A DNA stretch of 64,000 nt, from NCBI RefSeq assembly GCF_003369915.1, contig NC_046677.1, positions 18,494,913-18,558,912 on the forward strand, read 5' to 3'. The stretch is from Drosophila miranda. Its lineage: Eukaryota > Arthropoda > Insecta > Diptera > Drosophilidae. Of the stretch, positions 50,117 to 61,800 are shown piece by piece (position 1 is the stretch's first letter; the number at the start of each line of letters is the position of its first letter). The notes under the pieces are model-generated. The model was not told the DNA's origin. It was given only the letters and a program-made list of their open reading frames with translations, and made no database searches. A program made the position numbers and the translations under genes.

Positions 50117-52116
50117 GATGTAAGACTTTACTTGTTAGATCATTTCCATTTCGCATCTTTTGTTAAGTTTCCCAATAATAAAAAAAAAACAACAAAAATG
50201 AAAGTAATTTAATCACAGCTATTTGTCTTCTGCTCTAGCCAAAGCGAAAGTAATCCTCCCCAAACCTGTTGGCTCCTCTCCCGCGACCAAATTTTTAATC
50301 GAAAGTGATCGCGGGGGTCCGATGTGATTTATTACGTTTTTGTAGCTTTTTCCTAATGCTCTTCGCTGACTTTCTCCTCGCTTATCCCGGTGCGCATACA
50401 AATTAACAAAAACATCGCTTCCACCAACCAGCTGGTGTCCGCAGCCGCTGTTTTCGTTGTTGTATCCTCAACCTTGTTACATAAGCGACTTTTTGTGCGA
50501 TGCGATTGTGCATTACAGTTCAATACGTACGAGTAAGAGTACGAGTACGAGTATGAGTACGAGTACGAGTATGAGTACGAGTATGTAAGCTGTTGGCAGT
50601 GGGTAACCCGAGGCGCCTGCCCCACCGGCGGCTTTGCTGCGCTGACGTGATGCAACAGTTGTCGTCGTGATTGTGGTCTTCGTTGTTTTCTCGGGCTTCG
50701 TTTTGTTTATTTAATTTCTGGGTAATTGCCGCCTCATGCTCTTGCATGTGTAATGAGGGATCCGAGAGGGCGTGGCTGATGCTGCTTATGCAACCGATGG
50801 GCAGGAGGGGAGACCTCACGCTCGCATTCCACTTCTATCTTGAAAACTTTCAAGAGAATAAAATGCGTATTTATTTGCATTTATCTGCCATGCCATATTA
50901 CCATTCCATGGTTCTCAAGTCCCGCACAAATTCCGTCCGATTTGAGAATATCAAATGAAGGATTTCTAAGTTTATCCGTACGTCAAATGGATAACCGTAA
51001 TTATTGAGATTATTTATTTTCTCAAGTTTGTATTCGAATTTTTTTATTTTATAATTCATACATTTGAAAATGGACTTGAAACTAATTTACACTAGTTAAA
51101 GTATTTCTAAAATATAGTTTACTGTATTTCAAAAGACTGTGTGTGTGTGGGTGTGTGTGTTAGTTTGGAATCATCGCCTAAATAAGTTAGATATGTTTAT
51201 ACACATATAGTATGTAGGATATAAAGACTAAAAAAAAAAAAATAACTGAATTATCATTTTGACACTTTGCTTTCTGGTTAGTTTTTAGTTTATGTTTTCA
51301 TTATTATAGTTTTTAAATTCAAAACTTGCAGTTCTTAATATCGAAGAATATTTATTTCATGCCAAAATTAAATTAATTAAATTCTGTATATCAAATAAAT
51401 TACGGTTAAAGTAGGCGTACGTGTATGTTGCTTTAAATTAAAACCTTTTCATATTCAGTCTAAACTTAAAAGCTTTTCAAATCGAAGAGGACTATATAAT
51501 ATAATTTGCCATTTCATTTTAAAATAAATCACCTTTAGAGCAAATAATTCACATCATTCGGCTTTCCGTGTTCAAATCATTTCCATATTTTCGTTAAGAA
51601 ATAAGTTACAAATTAAATAAATTCAGGATGAGATAAAACAAGTTAAAAATTGCGACTTATGCGATGAATTTCGATTGTGGGCGTGCTAATGATTGAATGC
51701 TTACGTGCACTTAGGTCGTACGTATAAATTAGAGATGCTCATATATGATATATAGTTTGTATCTTAGCGATACCTACTCGTATTGCTGTCCTGTGCGCCT
51801 CGAGAGCTAAACCAATAGAGCGGCATTTAGTTATTGCATTTGGAGAGCCCAGCTTTGCTAATCGTAGATATTGTTTTATGCTTACATACATATGCTTATG
51901 ATCATTACACGCGTTTTATGCAGTCTATGGAAATAACTTCCACCTCCCAGAAGAACTCTGCTCCTCCCTCCTTCTACTCCCTTTCTGACTACTTAGACCT
52001 AACACTCGATCACTTCAATAGCTGGATTTTCGTTGGCTAGGCTTTAGAGTGTATATATATATATATACAATAAAAGGTTTGCTTGTCGATCCGGTTCAGA
52101 CACCGCCAGGTGCCGA
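50117..52116. other. Intergenic DNA with hexamer microsatellite
   Basis: 3' end of the small peptide gene, then AT-rich DNA. A (GTACGA/GTATGA)n tract lies at 50525-50586. (TG)n at about 51139 and (TA)n at 52054 are present. The right end is probably the VWC gene's 3'UTR. No coding sequence seen. Confidence 0.5.
50525..50586. repeat. GTACGA/GTATGA hexamer microsatellite
   Basis: About ten six-base units alternating GAGTAC and GAGTAT without long interruption. Confidence 0.85.
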
Positions 52117-55100
52117 TCAGTAGATCCGCTGAAGGTAGAGCCGTCCCAGGGGCAGTGCCCGCTCCACAAAGCTTTTTTCGGCCCGCGTCGACGACTTGTC
52201 TTCTGAGGTCGTCTTGGCTATAGTCTCTTGGCTCTCGTCGAGCTTGAGGCTCTCGGCATCGGCCTTGGGATCCACGCCGCCCGATGTCTGCAGTTGACCT
52301 GCCCCAGAGCCCAGCTCGTCGATGTCCAAGGCAGAGATTGGGATGGATCGCGGGGTGGTGGGTTCTTTGATTTCCCCACTACTGTTACCGATGCCACTGC
52401 CCATCAGTCCCTCCAGAGCCTCCAGCTCTTCGCTTGTCTCATTCTCGCTCTGGCCGTGCCCAATGTTCTCCAGCTGCAGATCACTCGCGTTCTGAATGCG
52501 CGTTTCCCCGGAATTGTCCTCGGCACTGTACATCAGGAGGGGTACCACCGAGCTTTTCTCCTTGCTGGAGGAGGCAGACATCGGAACGTGATCGGTTGTC
52601 GAGGATCCCTCGAGATAGGGTTCCATGTCCCCACTGCCACTTCCGCTTCCACTGCCATCCAGAGCGGACTCTTGCATCACCTTGGTGTGCCTGTTGTCCA
52701 CCTCGAAGGGACTCGGTATGCTCCTCGGCTCGTCCTTGGTGTAAGAATCGGCCACATCCTCCAGCTCCACCAGGGGAAAGTTTACGTCTCGCAAGCTGAA
52801 GTCGTCTTCGGGCAGCGAGGGGTACGCCGGATTGGACTCGACTTGTGGCACATCCTCATCCGCGTCCATGTGGTGGGTGGAGCTCATGGGAGGCATCTCA
52901 CTGCTACTGCCGGGGCCCTCCGTACTGATTTCTGTCTCTGGGTTGGCTCTGGTGCTGTTCTTCCTGGTGACGGGGGAGTTCGAATCTGTACTCGCGCCAA
53001 TGCCAGTGCTGGGGCCTTCAGTGGTGGAGATTATGTGGTAGATGTTGTCACTGCCCGCAGTGTCCGGCTCCAGCTCTCCGTCGGGAATCTCAGCTAAGGC
53101 ATCCCCAAAGCCGTTTTGTATGAACACGGACTCCGCCCCACCAGTCCCGGGCTCCTCGTACCCTTGGGTGCTCGGCGAGGCCCGCTCTGTGGTGAACTCC
53201 CGCTTAAAGCTGATCTTGCTGGGATCGTTCTGGGCGAGAGGCAGCAGGCCATCGGCATTGTAGCTGACGAGCGGATTTTTCTTTATATTCTGCTCCACGT
53301 CGTTGCCGCTCTGGGCATGCGGTCGCTCTATGTAGCCCGCCGAGGCAATAAGCTTTAAGCTCTCGCTGCTGGAAGTGCCTGGAAGTGCTTTCGGGGTTGT
53401 GTCTTGGCTAAGCGGAGCCAACGCCACCGAAGTCGTTGGTGTTGCTGCGGCGTCGGTGGATATCAGGACAGTTGTTGGTGTCGGCGGATATGTTGCTTCG
53501 GATGTCGTTGATGTTTCTGTTGCTTGTGTTGTTGCTGTTGTTGCTGCTGTTGGTGTTGCTGTTGTACTGCCAACGGAACTTGCCGTTGTCCCCGAAGGCG
53601 GTGCTCCCTCGGTGGTAACCACTGTACCTGTACCGGCCGACTTTCTGGTGGGAATCGCCGGCTTAGCCTTGTTATCGTCGGTAATCCGAATCTCAGAGGG
53701 CTTAGTGATCTCCTTGATGGTAATATTCCAGTTATAGCCAGCGGGCTGAGCCACTGCCGCCGGCTTCTGGGTGGATGTGCTGCTCGCCTCGCTGGACAAC
53801 GGCGGATTGTTGTCCAAAACTGTGGATTGGGTGTGGAAAGATTGGATTAGTCTCGAACGCAGTGAAGGCCCCACCGTGTGGCACTTACTCGGGCAATTGT
53901 CGTACTCGGGGCAGCAGCGGCCGGGCACGTACTTGGGCATGCAGTCGTCCCGCCGGAAACAGGTCACTGAGCTGCAAACAATCTCGCCGCCTGCAACGAA
54001 TGGAGTGTGATTGGTAAAAACTCTGGCAAATGACGGTACTTAAGCTATGAGATGTGTGACCAACATCTGCCAAAACCTATTTTGACCTTACATTTACATC
54101 TCATTTATTTCCAAGAAATTATTGCCCTAAGATCATTATTTGTCGACTGGAAATTATCCAATTCAGGACTTCTTATATATATATATACAGTACCTTCTAT
54201 ATATTAGTATTTAAGTTTAGATAAAACAGCTCAATTTGAGCCTCAACTGACCCTCAATTTTCTGAGAATTATTATAGATATTAATGTCAGGTGATGCTCG
54301 GGACAGGCAATAAATCTTAATTTATTACTAATTTCTCAAAGATTTACTCTTTTTCAGATTATTCTGTTTACCTGCAATTAAAAATAAGTGCACTTGAACT
54401 TTATTGGAGAAAAAAATCTGGCTGGTATCAACGTGAGTTTTCCTTTCGATGATTATTTCTGTTTATATTGAACCAAACACCGAGCAAAATATATTTTTAA
54501 TAAGTCAACACGTTCCTGCAATCTTATTTTGTGCACCACAGAATATGATTGCAGATCTTAGAAATATTCATTGAAAACTAACGACAAGAAGGAGAAATGG
54601 GGGAAAGTATTCTACAATATTTTGTAATACTTGGTGGGTATAAAATATTTGTTGTTTTTCCGACAAGGGAATACTCAATATTCCGTTTCCGCCATCTTCA
54701 GTTCATCATCTCCAATTCCCGCCGTTTGACTGTCGCTTGAAGTTTCCGCCATTGCGATTTTACACCATCTTCAACTTCTGTTTCCCTCTCGTCTTTTTGG
54801 TCCTTCTCTGTTTATAGTGCGACGACCCAAGTTCGTTATTCATTAGTTTTCAAGTTGTTTTCCAATTGAAATCATCACAATCATCGTAAGTGGCCAGTGG
54901 GCGCCTATTTAAATATTCCCTTTATATTCCGTTTTTTGAAACCTTTCCCACCTTCCGTGGTTAAAATCGGTCAAGTCATTCAAGAGATGTAGATATTAGT
55001 TCTTAAATTGAACTTTAAGCGTTTGTTATTCACGGTAGCCTGTTTTGGATGTATCTAAAGACTAACTATGGATGTTATAACCCCCAGTTTTTAAGGAAAC

Positions 55101-55864
55101 TTTACAAGTATCATATCCACCAATTTATACTCATTCATAATTGGTCCCACAGGAAGCCTTTGAACCTATAACTGACCAAGACCCAATCCCGAATCTGAGT
55201 TCATGGCAGTGCCATGGCTCTATATCGATGCCTCGTCTCTTCTAGCTCTACCGTAAACTCAATCAACTCACCTTTGCAGTAGCAGACAGTGCATGGGGTA
55301 TCCGGATCCACCAATTTATAACCATTGGCGTAAGTTTTTCCATCCTTTTCGCAATCTGCGCGTGGAAGAGGAGGAAGAGATTTGCATAAATGCTTCCGAA
55401 CGATGCCGGGTGAGGGTGTGGGCGGAGCCGCAGCTACCACTTACCGCATTTATAATCGGGACAACAGTGGCCGGTCCGCTGGATGGCGCGGCAGCTTGTC
55501 TGCTTCTCACAGTGCACCGTCGTCTCTGGCACCCAGAGCCCGTCCAGCAGGCAGTGGCCTATAAGCAATTCGAAGAGGCGGCGCGGCGCATTGTTTGTCA
55601 TTTAGTTTGCGAGCAAAAGGTGGGTACGGGTGGAGCAGTGGAGGAGTGGAGGGGGAGAGATTAGTTTTCGGGACTTACCCTGCGGCTGCTGCTGTTCTGG
55701 TGGCGCTTCGGTGGTGGTGGTGGTGGTGCTGCTGCTGCTGCTGCTGCCGAAGGTGATGGCGCCGCTTCCGCTGCTCGATCCGCTGCCAGCGATGCTCGGC
55801 GTGACCGCCACCATGACGACTGCGGAGGATGCGCTGCTGTTGCTGCTGCTTTCAGTGGCAGTCA
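52117..55864 (-). CDS. Secreted VWC-domain protein with long Ser/Thr-rich tail (5' end missing)
   Basis: Exons (5'>3') 55864-55679, 55558-55445, 55355-55272, 53990-53889 and 53819-52117, all phase 1 at the joins; about 729 aa visible. The first visible exon (Ser/Thr-rich, SSSSSSTTTTTTEAPP) starts in phase 1 from an unseen upstream exon that should carry the signal peptide. Exon 2 codes a Cys-rich half domain (HCLLDGLWVPETTVHCEKQT ... GHCCPDYKC). Exons 3-4 form a complete von Willebrand C domain: CEKDGKTYANGYKLVD, CTVCYCKGGEIVCSSVTC, CCPEYDNC. VWC modules bind BMP/TGF-beta-type ligands or matrix proteins. The ~570-residue tail is mucin-like with Ser-Gly motifs in acidic context (DGSGSGSGDMEP), possible glycosaminoglycan sites, and has no TM helix. 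The last intron is 69 bp and in frame (53820-53888). Confidence 0.82.
53991..55271 (-). other. 1.28 kb intron within the VWC domain
   Basis: Splits the VWC domain between CKG and GEIVC. AT-rich; a stretch with repeated CCGCCATCTTCA/CCGCCATTGCG-type words (54680-54770) is the only notable content. No coding or mobile sequence seen. Confidence 0.6.
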
Positions 55865-58800
55865 CTGCAAAGAGGAGAGGCACACGAATGGGAAATTAAA
55901 GAAAGCGGAATATCAACAAAGGTAAAGAGAGGGTGAGGTCGAGTTACACTGGAAGAAAAAAAGCCAGGTGTCAGACTAATATTTAAATATCTAGCACACT
56001 GCGGTGTAATTTATTCGAGTTCCAAAGGGTCAAGTCTTAGTTATTTTCCCTACCATACAATCGCATATTGCTGTGGGACTTTTGGAAAGTGTATGCCAAC
56101 AGGAACCAGGGACCAGGGACCAAGGCCTTTGCCCCCTTGTCAGTCCGTACCTACATATTTGAATGAATGACATTTTGATAACAGTTGTTTGTTGTTCCTG
56201 TTGTTGGACCCGTTGTTCTTACGGGCTGGCAAGGTAAAATGCTATCAAAATACGGGAAAGTTAAATGAGTTTAGTTTTAGTTTGGCTTTTTTGTTAGCTC
56301 GTTGGGGGGCAGGTCCCAGTTGGGATCTGAGATCCTTCTCGGCGGCCAAGATGAAGTGGCAGCTGCTTTGTCTATTGCAGTTGATTGTCCAGTCGGTGTA
56401 TAATTCTGATTGACATGCCCTGTACGAGCACAAAAATATCTTCCATTTCGTGTTTAAGGATTTCGGGCTGGGGGTGTGTCTTTTCCATGAAAAATGATTA
56501 AACGGGTGCGAGCATTAATCATATGCCCCGAGTCTCACTTTTATTGCGGTTGTCCTGGCTGTCCCTTGCTAGGGCTCGACCTTCATAAACTATACGAGCA
56601 TGTGGCTCCCAGGCCAAATTGTTTTCCTAGCACTCATTAGGGGAACTGCATATGTGGCTGGTTTCTCCCCTTGTACGCCTGGCAGGGGGACTCTTGTTTG
56701 GGACTGTTTTAGGGCTCCAAAGGGACCTCTCTTTAACCCTGACCTTCACAGAGGAGACCTCCTTGAAGAAGTTTAAAGTACAAACATGAATTGACTGTTT
56801 TAAGCGATTGAGTTATGATCAACTACACAACAGATCATAAAGAATTTATGTACTAGCGCCTCTCGTTTCCCAGACATGAGAGCATTCTCATTGACGGTTC
56901 TTTCCGCTCGTTCCGCACATCGCTTAGCCCGGTGTTCTGCACTCATTTACTGTCTGCGACTTGCATTTAGCCGGCTTGAAAACTGTTTGTTGCTTGTTTG
57001 TTATGCAAGACACAGGCACAGGCACAGGCACAGACACGGACACACATGGATGAAACTCGAAACGTTGCAATTAGTAGAACAGCTTCCCGCTTTGCGGTCT
57101 GTTTTCATTGTGGAACGCAGCGCTAATTCCCCGAGTTTCCATTGTCTCCGAGTCTTTGGGTCTCTGGGTCTCTGGGACTCGGTCTCGTTGCTGCGGCTGC
57201 CGCTGCCGCTGCCGGTCTGCCGTGTGTCTCCCTGTATTTTGGATGGCCAACACGTTTTAAATGAGCAAAATTATTATTCACATTATGTAGAACACCCAGA
57301 CAGACAGAGTGGACAAACAAAGGCATTTGGCTGACATTTGGCTCGGACTTAGGCAAAATGAATTGCGCAGATTACGTATACGCCACCGAAAGATCTCATT
57401 TAAGATTTTCCCCGCCATCTATCTCGTTCTACTCTGCTCTTTTTGTACTTAAATTGCGAGTGTTCTTGACAATGAATTGTGAACTGTGAAATCGCTTTGT
57501 AAATTACCCTCTGATTGTTTTCCGCAAGACAGAAAGTACTTATGGATTATGCAAATTTACCAACGAAGGTGAGCACATCGTCCCCATAAATTGCATTGAT
57601 TTTAGGAGAATGTTGCCTTTACTTTCTTTAAGATAAATGATAGCCCGATGGCGAGCAATTGTTGTATGCAAACATCCCAAGTAAAATGGCTTTCGGGCGA
57701 AATCATAGGCCGAAAGTCCATTCATTAAAATCATTACAGCTTGTAGCACATTTTTGACAGCCTCCCCCCCTCTGTGCTCACTACACCAGTGAACCGCACT
57801 ATTAATAATACTTAACACCATTGATAAATACGGACGGCTATAAGCGGCTAAGGCCGGAACCAACAGCAATAACAAATCATCCCAAAGTCGAGGCCCAGTC
57901 CTGTGGAAATTGCCGAAAATTGTCAGCCCAGACGCCCGGACGCCCACACTTCATAAACTACTCAACTCTGGCCGGGACCAGAAATATTTTCTATCATTAT
58001 CATTCTATATTAGATTTTCACCAAGTGGCTTTTCCCTGGTCGCCCTCGCAGGCTCCTCCTCCCCTTCTGTCCCAATGCATTGCTAAGCAGAATTTCCGCT
58101 GTGCGGTTTGCGGGCTTTCTTAAGGAGTTTGCGGTTAGTTAGACAGAAAATCGCTGGCTTGACAGGGCCTCTGCTGCGCTCTGCTCGAGGAGCAGTAATA
58201 AAGAAATTTCTTGGCCCATAAATTGTAAGTGTAATTGCAATTTCATCGGAACAGGAAGTGAAGCAGCAGCACGAGTTGTTGAAGTTTGTGAACTGTGAAA
58301 TCATCGGAGAGTCAAGTAAGCTCGAAAAGGCAAGTTTATGATGTTTTATGAAAGTGTTTTAAAACATAGCCACGCTCTGAAATGGGAACATAAGTGGATA
58401 TTCTGTTCTTTTGTTCGATCTCCAGAAACACACAAAAAGGAAGGCGGGACTTGGAACTACTAAGACTTGAATTATTTATCAACAGACTAAGAGCTGTCCA
58501 AGCACTACCTACATCGTATTCGGTATATTCCAGATCTCACGTTGACACTTAGAACATGTCGTCATGTTTATAGATAGCATTATGTATCCCCGTGATATTT
58601 CCATTGTCTCCTCTGGGAATTTGAGCGGAAACCGAGAAACCAGCGGCGCGTAAGTCGGCAGTTGTGAATGCGATTTCAAATTGACGCTTAAATGGCATTC
58701 AAAACGAAAGCAAAAACAATAAAAGACAATCACAGCACACAACACAGCTGAGAGTGGGACGGTGGGACGACAGAGCGACAGTGGAACAATCTGACAGACG

Positions 58801-61800
58801 GACAAATGACTACAAATGAGCTTTTCGAGAGCTCCTCTACTTTTCTCGGGCTGTGTTTGCCCCTCACCTATTGTGGGGCTGGGGCAAAAATGATAAATGA
58901 GCTCCGAGACGGCGGAGGCACACACTTTTGTCTCACAAAAAAAACACACACTCATCGCCTCAAAAAACCTTAGACAAAAAATTATTTGGTTAAATGGCAG
59001 GTGATACGCGGGAACTCAAAATATCTGGGAGGGGAGAGAGAGGGCGAGACGAGGATTACGATATGTCAGATTGAACAAAGTTTTCTGATAGAATCAATCA
59101 AATGAGATTTGTTTTGTGGGCAATTGAACAGCAGATCTAATGTACAATTTGTTCTATTAGAGAACTAGCAAAATAATAATGGTTATCGAGAAGAGTCTAC
59201 TTCATGTGTTTCGGAATTGAATTGCATTATTCAAATAGTTAGATAAACAAATCTAAATCGTTCCCTATTGGCTCAGTCTTCTTCCATCGAGAATGTGGCA
59301 ATGATTCTGAGCATTTGCAAGAGAGGGAGGAAATCTTTCGCATTGCTATGCAACTGCCTCTGGAATATCAGTGTCATGCCCGGCTGCTTATCAAAGTATC
59401 TGTGCAGACGTGTGAAATGCGACAATAAGCGCTACTCATGAGCAGCGCTTACCTCCGGCCAAGCCACCTACGCGAACCACAAGACCATTCTGTGTGTACT
59501 CACTCTATGCCTCCCAATTACAATTCCACTCCCCACAGCCCTGTCCATGTCCATGTCTGTGTCCTTGTCCAGGCTGGGGATATTTAAATTAATAACGGCG
59601 CGGCCTGGGCACGCCGGTCGCTCCGTCTGGACTGTCATTAGGCGCATTAAAAGGGAAATTAGCCCTCCAACAGACATCTACAGATGCGAGGCGAGTACAG
59701 CGATAGATGGATGGAGATACACTATGTCAGCTTTACGTGCCTGCCTAATTGTAGCTATTTGGGTAATCATATGTACTTGCACTTGGGGGCTCCCAGAGTA
59801 GAGAGAAGGGGCGTCCACTGGGCATTGGCAGATACGTTTCACAATGACAAATTATTACATCGAATTTATTTTGCTAATCAAATATGGTACATTCTCGGTA
59901 ATTACACTCTGCAGCACAGTGCCAATCAAAAATATATACGCGCATGCCATGAACAAATGAAGCTGCTTGACAATTTTCCACCGAATGACAACTCGAGAAA
60001 ATCGGCTTAATGATCGGGGATAGATCGTGGCACTACTGCATTATATATTGGGTATATATTTTCATTTTCATAATCAATATGTACGGAGGCAGAGCCAGTA
60101 ACGCAGGGCCATCGGCCATACGCCGTGTTGGCCAATCAAAGTCTCTTTATAGGCTGCCAGCTTGGTGAGCAGTGTGCGGTGTGGTGTGGAAGGGCATTGC
60201 ATAAGATCCAACGACTGTGCTCGGCGCATTTGGCCGCCCTGAACTCTGGCAAACCGCAAAGCCAACCCAACCTCAAGTCCTCTTCAGTGGATGGGCTAAG
60301 TGTTGACTTGATTCAATTAAGCCAGAGTGGCCATTCGCACTAGGCCCCTCTCTTTCTGTTTGTCCTGCCGTCGCCGTCGCCGTCCCCATCTCTCTCTCTC
60401 TCTTACCTGCCCAGGGCTGTGCAGATCGGCGTTAAAGTGTAACACTCCATAAAACAGATGCCCCGCTTGAACGTGACCACAATATAATTACCCGCAGCAA
60501 GACCAGCGCGCGCCACTTGTTGGTCTCGGGCACGGCGGCCCGTCCCGTACCATCCCGGCTCCGGCTCCGGCTCGGTGGCCGTCTGTGTTTGCGTCTATGA
60601 TGGCTCTCCGGCCCGCAGTGGTCTTTAAAAGCTAATTTACATGCCCTGCTTGGACCCTCTGTCTAGGCCACACACACACACACACACACCCACACACACA
60701 CCGATAAAAAAAACTAAAGAAAGTAAAAGTTTTTAACACTTTTCATTTTAGAAGTTGCTCTGAGAGTTCGGCACGTGTGGGCAGGGCTCTTGTGTGTCTT
60801 TGGCCTCTGTTTGCCTTTCGCATTAAGCCAAAGCCCTCGGGGGGAGCCGAGGCGCCGCGGCGGCGGGGAACTCGAACACATTGTACTATCGAGTGGTGTC
60901 AGATTTGGTGTTGAGTTTGGTTTTTGTAATTGGTGGATAGCCACGAAGTTACGGCATCAATAAGCGTTGCATATTTTTCTGTTATTTAACTCTTTATTGG
61001 CCGACTGGACGACTGGCTACTGGTTTATTTTGATAAAATCTTAATGGTGTCTGTTGAGACTTTCATTTTCTAGGTCATACATATACCTATTAAAAGAAAT
61101 TTAAGTAAGGAGTTCAGCGTTTAAGGGGTAATTGGTGAAGAAGACTTGACTTTGGCTTGTTTAAACCATTTCTAGTCACATTTCAAACTGTTGCTTTAAC
61201 CACTTAAAAGCTCCTCATGTGGAATAATCCGATTCGAGCAGCAAGTTTAGTTTTCTCTTCGGTTTTCCGCTCTAATCACTTAAACTTTTCACATGTTGAA
61301 TGTAAACATGCAGAACCTAGCCATTCCACGTGCCGAATGGAAGCCCCTTCAAAACGCAACTGTTCCGCTATGCCAAAAAAACATCCTCAGCATCGGCATC
61401 AGCATCAGCAAAATTCCAAAACCCACAATTTCACAAACGTAGAATCCGCAAACTCATCCAGCATCCACTGTGCCGAGTCAGCCGGAGACGGAGCCGGAGT
61501 TGGAGTCAGTCCTGTGCAGTTGGCTCTAGTGCGTCGAGGCGTGCTCATGACCACTTAAAGCTGCTTTAGGCCTCCTCCCAGTCCTCCTTATATAGAGGGG
61601 AGGGGGGGCATCGCCATCGAAGTTCATATTCGTGCTCTTTCGGGCAACTTCCTTGGGGACTAATTTTCCGATTTGACACACAATTTTACATTGGCATCCA
61701 ACAGAGGGAAACTTTTCCAAGTGTCGCCAGTAAGTTTTCCCAGATTTGACCTGGTCCGAAGTCAAGTCGGAGTCGGAGTCTGGGCCCCAGGCTTCTGTCC

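Noticed and set aside
52228-53097. 289-residue plus-strand open frame
   Set aside because: Antisense to the Ser/Thr-rich exon of the VWC gene; composition is what low-stop Ser codons give on the other strand.
57540-57947. 135-residue minus-strand open frame with a hydrophobic stretch
   Set aside because: No homology or signal-peptide-like start; likely chance in the intron or flank of the VWC gene.
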